DNA of 64,000 nt from Carettochelys insculpta (GCF_033958435.1 NC_134167.1:3678001-3742000); one strand, 5' to 3'. Shown: positions 33,560 to 44,994, counted from the first letter of the stretch. The notes: a model not told the origin generated them from the letters alone. Numbers and translations: made by a program.

Positions 33560-33850
33560 CCTTTGTCTTAAGGAGCCAGGTTAAATATTCTGTAATCAGT
33601 GTAATAATACACCTGGTCTAGCTCTCAAGAGATCTGCCTTTTGTACTGCGACAGGACATTAATAGTAATTATTCTGCTTTGTAATTGGAGCTTTAAATAC
33701 TAATTCAAACAGCTAGAGGAAAACCAATTAGTGCTAATTTATCTCTATGTGTTTTGGAGAGCCTGTGTCTGTCATACTGTGAAGAAATAGGTTGGTAATT
33801 AGTACAGTTGGGTGGTAGATAGAAGTAATTATCAGATTCTTTCATGTTCT
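33560..33850. other. Candidate conserved non-coding block (ATTA-rich)
   Basis: Multiple homeodomain-type cores: ACATTAATAGTAATTATTC, TTGTAATTGGAGC, ACCAATTAGTGCTAATTTA, GGTAATTAGTAC and AGTAATTATCAG. It is unique, with no simple repeat or open frame, bounded by GC-richer sequence on both sides. Confidence 0.35.
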
Positions 33851-34224
33851 TTAAAGGGAGGGGGGAAAAAACTAAAGGCTCCGTGACGGTTCCCTCCCAA
33901 AGAAGTTTGCACCTCAACGGAAGGCAGCCAACTGTTCCCCTTCCACCTGGACTGGGCTCTGGGCTTGCAGCCAAAGATTTCCCACCCCTGGTAGCAACAG
34001 CTAGGGCTCGCTAGTGGAGACAAGTCAGCAAGAGCAGCAACTTCCCAAAGCTTTGCCTGCACGCTGACGGGGGTTCCCCAAGGCACAGGAATTTGAACTG
34101 TTGTCCTGTTCCAATGCCTAGGACAGGGGAGTGTGTAACCCATGCATTGGAACTGGCTTTTTGGCCTCCCTCTGCTGGTTGACTAGTCCCCCGTTCAGTA
34201 ACAGCCCTACTCTTGCAGTTCAAG
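33851..34224. other. Unique sequence, no gene recognised
   Basis: No exon or repeat identified. CCTCCCTCTGCTGG near 34165 is a weak half-match to the CTCF motif and is not called. Confidence 0.4.
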
Positions 34225-34285
34225 AGCCAGTAGCTCATGCCTTAAGAGTCAGAGCTTCCAGGCTCAAGTCTTACCAATGACATCT
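34225..34285 (+). mobile_element. tRNA-derived SINE head, decayed
   Basis: AGTAGCTCATGCCTTAAGAG, then TTCCAGGCTCAAGTCTTACC and AATGAC parallels the A-box/B-box layout at 10935-11015. Confidence 0.4.
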
Positions 34286-34324
34286 CGAGGGAAATCTCAG
34301 GGGGTAGCTGAGTGTCTGCAGCTG

Positions 34325-34445
34325 CAAAAACAATGAGGAGCCCTGGAGCGCCTTATAAGCTATCAGATTTATTTGGGGATCAGCTTCCGATGCATTGAAC
34401 GAAGCGGTTTCTACCCACGCAAGCTTGTGCCCAAGCAAGTCTGTG
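34325..34445 (+). mobile_element. Fold-back SINE-like element, partial copy 2
   Basis: AATGAGGAGCCCTGGAGCGC, then CTTATAAGCTATCAGATTTA and GATGCATTGAACGAAGC align to the head-proximal half of the element at 31391. The GTGTTAGTCTG head is missing. Confidence 0.6.
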
Positions 34446-35224
34446 GGGTGCCCCAGGCGGCCTTGTTTTATTGAGGGAAGTGGTGAGGATCAAAGGCTCT
34501 GTGATGTTTGACATGGGCAGTTTAGCAGGGGGACCTCCCAGAACTAAAGACACAGGTTTGGAGCTAGAGCTAAAGACTGAGATGGTAGCAGACCCACCTC
34601 TTCTGGGAGTCAGTCAGAGGAGGATGTGTAACCCAGACTGATCACCGTTCCCCAATGGCAGGCTGGGGAGCTGGGGGGGCAGATGCCCTGGGTGCTGGCA
34701 ATACAAGAGGGTCCAAAGCTTCTGGCTGCTGCCACCACGCCTGCCTCAGCGGTGACATCCGGGACCCCAGGCCCTTTACATTGCTGACAGAGCTCCACAC
34801 AGCACACTCTGGCAGCCCTGGCGGGGCCTATGGTCTGGGTGGTGCTGAAGGATGGCTGCCCCACCCCTTCCAGCTGGGCCCCATCCCTTCCAAGGAGACG
34901 CAGCAGGGCACCCCTCCGCCTTGCCCAGGTGCCTGCCGAAGCTGGCAGGCCTGCTGCCCAATAGCTTTGTGTTGTGTGGCGTAAGGACCTGATAAGACAG
35001 CCCAGGTCCATTGATGGGAAGAGGAAACCAGCGTAAGGGAGCAGAGAACCAAGCACAGCACGTGCTGAGTGACGGCCACAAAAGGGACCGGGAGGAAGGG
35101 AAACACGTCCTGCTAATGGACTGCAGACATGGCCTCTGCAAGCAGACGGTCTCAGCACCACCCTTGCCCACTAGGGGGCGGCCGTACTTTGCAGAGTGGA
35201 GGTGAGATTGTACTACAGAGGCCC
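34446..35224. other. Unique sequence, no gene recognised
   Basis: Three overlapping minus-strand frames (34610-35243) look long but are in different frames, without domains or conserved features, and are opposed by plus-strand frames. Confidence 0.4.
35168..35183 (+). promoter_or_regulatory. Candidate CTCF binding motif
   Basis: CCACTAGGGGGCGGCC matches the vertebrate CTCF core CCASYAGRKGGCRSTR at 14 of 16 positions; the last two differ. Occupancy cannot be judged from sequence. Confidence 0.4.
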
Positions 35225-35455
35225 AGGGACCGCCCTGACCCATCTAGTCTGATGTCCTGCATGTCACAGGCTGAAGCAACTCACCCAGCAAGCCCTGCAG
35301 CTAGCCCAATAGCTTGTGATTGAGCAAAAGCTGCTTTTACAGAAAGACACCCCATTCCTGATCTCCAAACGATGGCGGAGCCGGCGTATCCCTAGGTAAG
35401 GTGATCCAGTGGCTAATTACCTGAGTGATAATGCCCTCATTAGTATACAATAAGG
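35225..35455 (-). pseudogene. CR1 LINE 3' end, reverse
   Basis: Reverse-strand CR1 3' region: CCCATCTAGTCTGATGTCCT, ACCCAGCAAGCCCTGCAG, TTGTGATTGAGCAAAAGCTG and TGATCCAGTGGCTAATTACC follow the reversed consensus in order. It stops before any coding motif. Confidence 0.75.
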
Positions 35456-37079
35456 AAATGTACAGCCGTACTCTCTAGAACAGGGGAGAATTACCCATTA
35501 GGAATGATGCTGGTGCAAAACAATGGGGCCCCATTTCAAAAGCTTTGTTAATAGAATTTGCCTGTCAGAGGGGGTGGAGCATTAAAACACCAGAGGGGAG
35601 AGAATTTGAGGTGCAGAGCAGGAAAAGGGTATGTTTTCAGCGGTGACATGAAATGAGGGGCGGAGAAAAGGGATGCAGAGGCTGTTCTACACAGCAGGTG
35701 CTGTAGAGGAGAAGGCTCCCACCCCAGCAGCGGTGAACAGCGGAGGGAAGATGGGAGGGAACAGGAGAAGAGGAGCAAAGCTGGGGCAGATGACTTGGTT
35801 CTGCTGTGGTGATGCCAGTTTAATTTCGTTTGTGCCACTGGAGTTGCTCCTAATTTCCCACAGTGCGGGAACAGGATCTGAGGCTGGGGTGGGAGCAGGG
35901 AACATTTTCAAACCAAGTCCTCAGATGCTTAAGTGAATGGCTGAGCCGGCGGAATGGTTTGATGATGGGGGAGGTGGTGAAATGACCCTTTGCTCCATGC
36001 GGTTTTCCCCGGAATTGAGTCTGTAGCTATCTGTGTCGAGGTCCTTTGGAAATATAGACAAACAGAACTCTGGGGGTGGGGCTTTCGGCCCGGACTGGGC
36101 CCCACACCCAAACGGAAGGGTGAATTCCTGGCCCCACTGAAGTCAATGGGATTTTTGCACTGACTTCAATGAGAGCAAGATTCCCCCCTTATCTGGAACC
36201 GTAGGGAGCCAGAAGACCTTGCTGAGAGCACTTGTAGAGCACATGCTCTTCTGTGCAGGGTTGTCGCTTGTCCAGCGGCTGGTACAGAGGGGCCCTGCTT
36301 CATGGCTGGGGTCTCTAGGTGCTTCCTTAAGACAAACCAGTAACTCTAACAACAGCAGGCTGTTTCCAGCTGCTGTGGGAGGGGCAGGGAGGCCGTGTTT
36401 TAACATCAGGCCTTATTCTAATTGAGATGATGATGTCATACCCACCAAAAGTACAAGACCCTAATCATCGTCAGTCTAAGCAGAATGGTGGCCCGTCAGC
36501 TGCTGTCCAAGCTGTGCTCCTCTCCGTTGCCATGGATAAGTGCACTTTTCCATCACTTAATTATTATGGGAGCTTGATCCTGTGTTGTGTTGTGTTGTCT
36601 TCACATCACAAGCCCACGTCCCCAGAGGGATGTTTTCAGACCTTATTACCACCTAACACATTTCCTGGGGCAGCCTCATGAATATGAAGGGCTGGTAATG
36701 GGTGTGAAGCCCGCAAATCTATTTCTACCGCCAGTGCAGAAACCAAAGGCTCCTTGCGGCAGAGTGGGAGGGGGCAGCAGACATTGCCACTGCAGCTGCG
36801 CAATGGCTGATGCACTCGGGCCATGCGCAAAGGCCATTTCCACAGCCCGGGCAGCAGCAGAGCCCTAAGGGATGCACCTACTGGGATTGTAGGAATGGCA
36901 GCAAATGGGTTATTTTACCAGCATTTTCATTTTCCGTGGTTCAGTCGCTGATCGAGAATGCTAGTGGGTGGAAACAAGGAATCTATCAACGTGGTACCGT
37001 CAATGAGAAAGGCAGTGACCTGCTCACACACCAATGATAGAGTGCCTCGAATGCTGACTGATAGCACACAGTCATAAGT
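35456..37079. other. Mostly unique sequence, no gene recognised
   Basis: 36130-36180 has CACTGAAGTCAATGGGAT, then ACTTCAATGAGAG, a dispersed repeat phrase seen again near 37450. A short (TGTGT)n tract lies at 36581-36599. No exon seen. Confidence 0.4.
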
Positions 37080-37210
37080 GTCAGCGTTGTGTAGTGGTTA
37101 CAGGCAAGGCCTAGGAGTCAGAAAGCTTGGTTTCAAGACCTGCATCTATTATACGCTTCATTGGTGACCCTGGAGTAGTTGCTCAGCTTTTCCGTGCACC
37201 TCCAGGCAAC
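37080..37210 (+). mobile_element. MIR-like SINE
   Basis: GTGTAGTGGTTACAGGC, then GGAGTCAGAAAGCTTGGTTT and AAGACCTGC with a decayed CORE (GGTGACCCTGGAGTAGTTGC). Confidence 0.6.
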
Positions 37211-37545
37211 GGATATTAACAAGCTGTGTATAGCTCCCAATCTTTTTGGGGTTATTTAATATTTAGTAAATTAGTGGGAAAGACTAAATCTTTATGTGCC
37301 ATTTGGGAAACTTTCCTTTTTCCATGTTGGGACCCAGCCTGTAATGGTAAACAACTGATTTATAGGAGAAAAAACCCCATTGCCCTGATACTATATTACA
37401 TCCAATTCAGCAGGCACTCAACTTGCCTGAATAGCATGAGAGCAGTCACACTGAAATCAATGCAAATACCAGGCAGAATCAGGGCCTAATGAGCTCCTGT
37501 AAATATGTACAGCGTGGCCAGGCTGGTGCTGGGTTGGCATGACAA
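37211..37545. other. Unique sequence with one repeat phrase
   Basis: AGTCACACTGAAATCAATGC, then AGAATCAGGGCC near 37445-37485 recalls the dispersed 'gaagtcaatggg' phrase. Nothing else is recognised. Confidence 0.35.
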
Positions 37546-37762
37546 TTAAGAGCATAGGCGCTGCTGTACTGGATTAGAACAATAGACCATTTTGCCTAGT
37601 ATTGTATCTCCAAAAGTGTCCCAGACCAGACCTTCTGAGGGAATTTTGGGGCGAGCAACCCCAGCCTTCCACTCTGGCTTCTTGCAGTCAGAGGTGTGGG
37701 ATCTCCCCAGGTATGACACTGCAACTCTGACCATCTTGGTGAATAGCAACTGATGGACCTGT
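37546..37762 (-). pseudogene. CR1/L3-type LINE 3' end, reverse
   Basis: Reverse-strand 3' end of the CR1 branch whose 3' region reads, in this orientation, 'gaccaaaggtccatctagcccagtatcctgtct ... aatagccattgatggacctatcc'. The window shows TAGAACAATAGACCATTTTG, then GCCTAGTATTGTATC and AATAGCAACTGATGGACCTG. Confidence 0.6.
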
Positions 37763-37767
37763 CTTCT

Positions 37768-37881
37768 GGGGTTGCCAACCCTCCAGCAGTCTCCAGGAAT
37801 TAAAGAGGAATCTTTAATTAAAGATTACCTCATGAGAGGAAGCCTTCAGGAATATGTTCAGCCAAAATTGGCAATCGTAAT
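37768..37881. mobile_element. Short MITE with GGTTGCCAA termini
   Basis: Left GGGTTGCCAACCCTCC and inverted right ATTGCCAATTTT. The interior has a self-complementary GAATTAAAGAGGAATC and TTTAATTAAAGATTA. It resembles a familiar 'gccaaccctcccggattgtccgggagtctccagg' turtle element. Confidence 0.55.
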
Positions 37882-40510
37882 CTTCCATGAATTTATCCAC
37901 TCTTTTTCCTGATAGTCCAGGGGTCATTAAAGTTATACGTCCGGGATCTGCTTGGGAATGTACAGTGGCTGTCACTAGTATTGGCTGGAATAAATCAACT
38001 CAAGGAGAATAGAGGTGGTGTAGAGGGAGGAAGCATTCTACGAATAAGAACTGACACACCTTGGAACACTTGTCTCCAGCAAAGTGGTGTAACAACCAGT
38101 GCCTGTGTCATACACAGCTGGCCTGGATGGTACATTGTAGGGAGGCAGGGGTGCTTTGGCCAGGGAACAGACTAGATGACAGTTCTTTTCTACCTCCAAG
38201 TTCTCTGGGGTTCTGTGACTCTGCCATAAGCTGGCAATCAGAGTCCTAGAAGGTGCTGGCAGGAGCAGAGATGGCTGTCACTGCCACGCTCTGATTCTTT
38301 TGGTCTGATTTTTGTAATAGAATTTCTGTGTTTTGCTTTCCTTAACTCCTGTGGCTTGTAGTTGCTTTGATCCCTTGCTTGTGCTATTAAAAAAACCCAA
38401 CAACAACAAAAACCCCACCCCGCATAGTAAATTCGTTCATCCTTTTGGGATCACTGTGCAAATCAACCTGGGAGTTCAATAGGATCTGCTGGAATTCATT
38501 AATGGACCATTCTTTCTCTTTTTGTGTTTTAAAACCCTGGTACAGTCATCGTTCTAGTTAATAATAGGAGGGCTAGGAGGAAGGGAGCAGAGTTCTATTT
38601 TGATTAAACAGATTGCCACCCCCCCCCCATTGCTGACAATTTAAATCTGATTTTAAAAAACGACAATAAGCAAACTGTGGTCATGAAAAAAATCGTTTGT
38701 TAAAGTGGGGGGTAGAATTCTGCCATTGGAAGCATTCAACGTTGAGAGATGCCAGGGGCACACGATATCAAAGAAAATATAAAATACCCCGCTTAAAACT
38801 AATGATTGCCATATAATTAGATGTGAACCATTGTGCTATAAATGTGTATTCTTCAGCATGCTGTGATTTTACTGTAAGAAAAAAAAAAAAAAAAAAGAGA
38901 GAGAGAGAAAAACACAGAACCCAGCAACATACTATAAAAAGAACTCTGTTGACTTTTCTGCTGTTTAGTATTCCTTGCCCGTTCTCCCCTGGGAGTATGT
39001 AATTAGTGCTTTATGAAGAGTGCATTTAAAGCAGTTTAATATTCACCTCATTCAGTCTGAAACAATGTGATCACTGCTTAGACAAATCAGTGCTCCTTAC
39101 TGACATAATCTGTCAGTACATTACCTCTGAAAAAGACCTTTCAAGAGGCTGGGATGTTAATTAGTTGTCTATCATGTATAAACAGAGCAGTGAGCAGAAG
39201 GGGCTGCACCAGGCCAAAGAGACAGAGGGAAATGCAATTTTTATGAACATTGATTGCTTTGTCGTCCTGGCCCCACACACCCAGTTGTCCAAGTGCTTTG
39301 CAGAGTTTTGCATGGACTGTGTCAGGGAGGTGTGTGTGTGCGCGCATGCGTGCATGTGTGCGTGCTGGAGGAATGGAATCTGGATTTCCCTGTCTCTGGC
39401 ATGCTGTAAAGCAGATTCCATTGTGTTTTCTATCCCCCGCACCCCCCACCCTGCTCTGCTGAAGAGCTAACACAAGGTGTCAGATGAGCTTTTCCGACAA
39501 TGACAAAGGCACCTCTAGAGCAGCAGCCCGTGCAGATCCCAACAGAAGGACCCCTCGTTAGCTGAGTTCCAGTAACCCCCCAATGCGCAGTCTCTGCTCC
39601 CCTCGGGTAGCTGGAGATCAGCAGATGATTCCTGCATCACTGTTCCCTTTTGGAAGTGTGAAACTGCCATACTTTATTTAACGTTCCGAAATCACAGTTG
39701 GAAATGCAGCTTTCTAATTAGCTGGTTGAGCCGCTCTGTGGGCTGAGGGGCCTCTCTCATGGTAGCATCTGCGCTGGAGACTCCAAACCCTCACAACATT
39801 TAGGGATATTAATACTCCAGTAAACAGACACAGCAGCATACTGGTGCTTCGAGGCTGCTGGCAGGGCACCCTGCTCACACAGCGTGCTCCCTTTCCACAG
39901 CATGTGGCCGTGTATCTGGCTGCCGCATGGGGACAGGCAATGATTAACAAGGGACAGGGGTCTGTGTGGTCCGATGGCCCTGGGAGGCTGGAGATAATCT
40001 CAGTACTGCTACCAAATGACTGAATCAACATGTGCAAGCAGCTTTTCTGCATCTTGGTTTCCCCAGCAGTGTTGCACGGAGGATGATACTCACCCGCATT
40101 TTGAACATACCAAAGAGGTACAGATGAAAACTGCGATATCAGAAGTAAGCAGGATTATTAAAATAAAACTCAGTCTTAACAGAGTGACTTTACCGACACA
40201 TAATGATGCAAACAGTCTCTTCCAAATGCAATGAAAATATTAGTGCGGATTCATTTGGCCAGAAAATGGAAACGGAATGGAAAGAAATTCTCTGCAAAAA
40301 TGATTGTGCCCAGTAAAAAGCCTTTTTTCCCTTGAAAAACATTTTTGAAGTGCAATTTCTGACCAGTCACTTTTCTGTCCATCTCACCATTCTTCACATA
40401 TACCTGAAATCTTCTCTGCTGAATGTGGTGGCTGAAGCTGCTGATGTCTTTTGTTCCCACTGACTGAGGCAGAGAGAGGCCCCATAATCCATTAGTCTGT
40501 ATACAGGAAG
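37882..40510. other. Mostly unique AT-rich sequence, no gene recognised
   Basis: 38155-38225 may be a CR1 3' tail (ACAGACTAGATGACAG, TTCTCTGGGGTTCTGTGACT). 38430-38880 is AT-rich unique sequence, a candidate conserved block. 38879-38908 is (A)n(GA)n. 39330-39364 is a GT/GC alternating run. No exon seen. Confidence 0.45.
38430..38878. other. Candidate conserved non-coding block
   Basis: Long unique AT-rich stretch with GGAATTCATTAATGG, CTAGTTAATAATAGG and ATATAATTAGATG words. It is interrupted by a C run at about 38617. Inference from texture only. Confidence 0.25.
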
Positions 40511-40735
40511 GATGGCCCAGTGATTTGGGCACTAGCCAAGGTCTTGGAAGACCCTGAGTTTAATACCCTGCTCTGCCACAGATGTTCTCTGTGACCTTGG
40601 GCAAGTCACTGGGTCTCTATTTTGCCTCAGTTTCCTCCTGTACAATGAGGGTAATAGGACTGCTCAGCTGCACAGGGTGTGTGACCAGAAAAGCATAAGA
40701 CTGTGAGGTGTCCAGATACTGTAGTAACGAAGCCA
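40511..40735 (+). mobile_element. MIR-like SINE, nearly full length
   Basis: GGCCCAGTGATTTGGGCAC (head), ACCCTGCTCTGCCACAGATG, CTCTGTGACCTTGGGCAAGT, TTTGCCTCAGTTTCCTCC and a 3' part, GAGGTGTCCAGATACTGTAG. The most complete MIR in the window. Confidence 0.8.
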
Positions 40736-41273
40736 TACTGGGACCTGGAATGGCTAGACCTCGTTTCCTAAGCAGCCATCTTTTCCTCTCGGTTTTATTT
40801 GTACGTTGAGTCTTTGCTCACGCTGTACAGCCGGGAGCACCTATTGGACCCTGGAAAGGAGGACTGGGAGGGGCAGAGGAGTTTGACAGCATTTCTTCCT
40901 TACACGGGGTCCCCAGAGTGAAAGGCAGGGGAAAAATGCTTTAACGTATGTTAATAAATGCACAGAGTGAAGATTGCCTGTCTAATCAGTCTCTCTCCAC
41001 TGGCCAGGGCCTAGGAGACCTGGGCTCTACTTGTGGCTCTTTCACAGGCTCATTGAATGATCTGGGCCAAGTCACCTGAGCAAGAACCTCGCCATCATTG
41101 GCATGCTCTCCTTCCCAATGCCTGTCTGAGGCAGGGAATGCTGGAAAACTGAGGCACGGAGGCCAGATTTTCAAGTGCTCAGCATCTGCAGTTGGGTCCA
41201 GTGTTCATATGAGCCCAGCTCCCAACATGAGCCTAAAGGGCTTGGCTCCTTTAAAAATCACCCCAACTGAAAG
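40736..41273 (+). other. MIR fragment and unique sequence
   Basis: 41000-41115 holds a decayed plus-strand MIR (GGAGACCTGGGCTCTACTTG, GATCTGGGCCAAGTCACCTG). 41160-41200 has GGCCAGATTTTCAAGTGCTC, the TTCAAAA-type block. The rest is unremarkable. Confidence 0.45.
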
Positions 41274-41281
41274 TGCTGAGC
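41274..41281. repeat. Target-site duplication, left
   Basis: TGCTGAGC, an exact match to 41472-41479. Confidence 0.85.
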
Positions 41282-41471
41282 CAGTGTTCCCTGGAAGCTG
41301 GGCACTTGGGCAGCTGCCCAGGAGAGATCCAAGTGTGGCCCAGCTGGTTAGCAGAGCGCCCACAGCCAGCAGCGTGTACTTCTGTTGGGGGTGCACATCC
41401 CCGTATGCTGTGATGCACAGAACAAAATTTATTCTGCCCAGTGACAAAAAAAAAAATTAGAGGGCACCCTC
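41282..41471 (-). mobile_element. hAT-like CAGKGTTCCCT family, copy 4, complete
   Basis: A 190-bp element in the opposite orientation to the 22.5 kb copy. It starts CAGTGTTCCCTGGAAG and ends AGAGGGCACCCTC, where the terminal base is changed from the expected G. An exact 8-bp duplication TGCTGAGC flanks it. The interior contains family phrases GGCAGCTGCCCAGGAGAG and AACAAAATTTATTCTGCCC, plus an A10-11 run near 41447. Confidence 0.9.
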
Positions 41472-41479
41472 TGCTGAGC
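41472..41479. repeat. Target-site duplication, right
   Basis: TGCTGAGC, the exact partner of 41274-41281. Confidence 0.85.
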
Positions 41480-42734
41480 ACTTAATGAACTGGTCTCATA
41501 GCTCTGTACCTTTGTTCTCCCAAACTCAGGCCTGCATTGCACTGATAAGTGTATCAGTGATGTGAGATCATGGCCCAGATACTGTGGAGACCGGGCCCTT
41601 TAAATCTTGAGGTGGCTAAATCTACCACTTCAACCTGACCAGCTCCTTATCCAGTTACAGATCTGCTTTCCACGCTCTGCGTATTAACCTTGCACATCAG
41701 TCCACTGCACCTGCTGTGTTAAATGCCTCCTTGAAATCCAGGAATATTATGTCTGCTGCTTCACCCTGGGTGTTTCTGGCATTATCTTCTCAGAAGAATC
41801 CAGCAGATTTCTCCAGCAGTGTTTACCCTGTTATGGGACCTGCTGAGTGCCATTATCGGCGCCTGTTTCTCCAGATGCCCTAGATGTCCACAGGATATTA
41901 CATACCACCACAATTCGACCTGCATCTCCTGGCCTGTCTTTTCCTGGTTTCCACCTTCCCACATCCCCAGCCCTGGGATACCTCGCCTCTCCCTAAACCT
42001 CTGTTATTGCAGTGCAAATCTTTCTACCCTCTCCTGTGATCTCACCCAAGCAAAGCTGGTTCCAGGGCATGTGATCTTAGCACTTTCAGTCTCCTTTCCC
42101 CAGGAACTGTGGGGTGAATGAAGAACAGATCTAGACAGGGATTCTGAAGCGGTAGAATGAGTATCTTCTCCTATCCCCTGAGTGTACAGATTATACCTTG
42201 TCACTGACATGTAACCCACACTCAATACACATCAGTCACCTGTGAGCTGGGTCTCTTGTCTCCACTTCTGACTCCTTAACTTTGGCCTCCGTCATGACAA
42301 CTAAGAACAGGTATTGCTGGAACTCTGTTACAAGGCTCCAGCAAGCAAGCCCTGATTGGATCATTTTGTCAGAGCATTTGCTCTATCCAGAACCTGTGCA
42401 TAGTCCAGATCAAACCCTTGCCACTTTGCAAAGGCAGGGTGAGTTGTATTGAGCTCTTAGGGTCCCAGCGACAGCCTGCTGAAGTCAGTGGAGGTCTTTC
42501 CACTTACCTAGAAGAGCAAGGGCGCAGGCACTTTAATTCCAAGACAACTGAGGCAGGGCCCTTCAGGGAGGTGGAGGAGACCTCCCCCATCTCAGAAACC
42601 TCAGAGAAAAGGCTGGAAAAAGGTCTGCACAGAAATTCAAAAGGCCTCCCAGAAACCCATGAAACAGCCAAGGAACCTCTAGGTTGTGCCCCTCAGAATT
42701 ACCAAGCAATCATCATACAGAAGATGTGTTCAGT
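41480..42734. other. Unique sequence, no gene recognised
   Basis: 41630-42000 reads partly like reversed LINE sequence (CTTGAAATCCAGGAATATTA) but is too decayed to place. No exon. Confidence 0.35.
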
Positions 42735-42880
42735 CCAAGCATTCCAAAGTACTTTGCAAGTGGGAGCAATGCTCTGCAGCAACCCTGTGCCATAAGGAGC
42801 TATTAGTGTGTCCATTTTACAGATGGACAAATTCAGGGGCAGGTTGCCTGAGTTTGGAGTGGAACCCAGGAGTAGTGGTG
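42735..42880 (-). mobile_element. MIR-like SINE, reverse
   Basis: TCCATTTTACAGATGGACAA, then GGTTGCCTGAG and GAGTGGAACCCAGGAGTAG is the reversed CORE and head. Confidence 0.6.
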
Positions 42881-43108
42881 CACAGTGTCTTGTTCCAATA
42901 ATTAAACACGCTTTGGTCTTCCCTGTTAGCAGGGGCAGGGAGGAAACAATTACGAGAACATGTTTTGTTGTAGGAGGTTTGTCTCCTAGCTGCCCTGCTG
43001 GACCCCACTCCCAACTGGAACCAGGAACAAACTTGAGTGTTCTGACGCCCAATCCCTGCTCCAGCCTCCTGACCCCTTTCCCTGGTTTTGTGCACAGTGT
43101 TGTTCAAT
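42881..43108. other. Unique sequence, no gene recognised
   Basis: Overlapping frames on both strands; nothing recognised. Confidence 0.35.
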
Positions 43109-43255
43109 TACAACAAGAAGTCCTCTGGCACCTTATAGACTAACAGATATTTTGGAGCGTAAGCTTATGCTCCAAAATATCTGTTAGTCTATAAGGTGCC
43201 ACAGGACTTCCTGTTCTTCTCGAAGACACAGACTAACCCGGCTACCTCTCTGCTA
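43109..43255 (-). mobile_element. Fold-back SINE-like element, copy 3, near-perfect palindrome
   Basis: In reverse it opens CAGAGAGGTAGCCGGGTTAG, the head of the 31.4 kb element. The rest is a large palindrome: 43127-43158 is the exact complement of 43169-43200 (32 bp) with a 10-nt loop, and the pairing continues with mismatches to about 43111 and 43217. The flanks GTTGTTCAAT (43099-43108) and GTTGTTTAAT (43256-43265) match 9 of 10 and may be the target duplication. Confidence 0.8.
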
Positions 43256-43659
43256 GTTGTTTAATGAGTTATCCCTGCATAAGTGGACACACTCTCTCCA
43301 GCATCCCCAATCTCCCATCGTGAGAGGCATGCAGACTCCTCCTTGAACTTCTAGATATAAGCCTGGGAGTAATCCCAGCACCTGGCTGTATAGGCTCTTT
43401 TTCCTCCCTTTCTTTCTCACCATTTTCCTGGCTCCCTTACGTCATGAGGGTGAGGCACTGTCAGACACACAGACCTCAAAAAGAAGAGGTGGATGATGAA
43501 AAGCCCAGAGTAATTAAGCTGCAGTAAATCACTGAGCCCAGGTGGCATTTCTAAAGCTAACCGAGTTCTTAATGCTCACCACCATCTTACTGTGCACCTC
43601 TCTGGTGCCTTTCCCTCCTGGGAGCTGGAGGTGCAGGATGGCTCATACCCCTCAGGGCA
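43256..43659. other. Unique sequence, no gene recognised
   Basis: Nothing recognised. Confidence 0.35.
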
Positions 43660-43790
43660 CATGCTCCCCTGCCAGACACACGGGGGAACTGAGGCCCAGA
43701 GAAGCAGAATGATTTCCCAGGTTGTGCAGCCAATTGGAGGTATAGAGAATGGGGCCGTGGGCTCCTGGGTTCTAAATCCCACTCTACAGT
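43660..43790 (-). mobile_element. MIR-like SINE, reverse
   Basis: GGAACTGAGGCCCAGAGAAG, GATTTCCCAGGTTGTGCAGC and GGGCTCCTGGGTTCTAAATC are the reversed CORE and head. Confidence 0.65.
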
Positions 43791-44994
43791 TGCCTTGTTT
43801 GGTGGTTTGGCCAGTTTGCAAAAATGGAGACTCAAGTGCTGTGAGCTCGGAGGATGAGCGCGTGCTCTCGTGGGTGGAAGAGTTGATTGCCTGCATTAAG
43901 CCGACGCTGTTGGTGAGCAAGACAGGCTTGCATGGTGCTCTTCTGACCTGCGAGCTTGGCACCTCATCTCTCACCAACAGAAGCAGTTTTGATAAGAGAT
44001 TACTTCCCCCCCACCCACTTGTGAGTCTGATAACCTGGGACTAGCATGGCTAGAGCAGCGTGGAAAGCCCTTTCTACCAGCTCCGCTGTGAGGAATGCAA
44101 GCCAGGAATCCTGTGCCCCCCCGTTCCAACCAGTAGGCCTCACTACCCTTACCAGCAGCTCTTTGTCACTTATTAAGAAAAGCCTCTGCTCATGGTGTGC
44201 CTGGTGAGCCAGAAAGGGCTCTGCACAGAATGCAAAGCCCACACCATGGCACACTCGGGGCAGCAGTTGGTCACCAGATGGGGTCATCCTACTCTCTTTA
44301 ATAATCACCCCAGTGTTTACTCTGAAGCGTATTAGACAGTGAGTACTGCTGCTTAAGTCTGATTATCCCGCCTGTGGTGACGGCAGTGTTGCGTAAAAGC
44401 GAGCCCAGCACTGGCTCCCGAGTGCCTTCCCCCACAGGTCAGGTCAGGTGCTTAGCCACCCTGAACCATGCTGGCCGCACGTGGCCTCACTCCCTTTCAG
44501 TGCCTTGCTGCCTGGGTCTGGCCTGCCCTAATCCCTCTCATTAACACACCATCCCCATTTCATTCAGCTTTCCTGAGTCCCTCCTACCTACCAGCAGTCA
44601 TCCCCTGCCCCGCTAGGTAGGGAGCCCCCACAGGGGAGGCCAGCATGTGAGGCTGGAAAGGAAGGAACTGGAGGAAGCAGCTTAGGAATGGCTTGTCAAT
44701 ACCCAGGCTGCTGGCAGTTACTTAAGCTCCGCATCATTTGATTGCATTGGAACCTTGCTGGGCATTCAAGATCCTCAGGAAGGTGCCCTGGAGACTTAGG
44801 TACCCAGGGTTAGGCTGCGAGCACTTTAAGTCAAAGACCACGTCTTTATATTGTGCATTGGCCCCGTGCTCCATGCCCAGGTGTTGAAATCTCTTTGGGA
44901 CAGACGCTGCTATTCAAAGAGGGGTCTCGTCTGATTGGGTCCTTTCGGGTTACTGCAATACAGTACTCATGGGTGCAAATGGAAACGCAGATTA
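43791..44994. other. Unique sequence, no gene recognised
   Basis: Frames at 43592-44044 and 43576-43977 oppose each other and run through the MIR; not genes. Confidence 0.4.

Noticed and set aside
34160..34180. CTCF-like CCTCCCTCTGCTGG
   Set aside because: The half CTCTGCTGG fits but the rest does not.
34610..35243. Cluster of long minus-strand frames
   Set aside because: Three different frames over the same DNA; typical of GC-richer chance reading.
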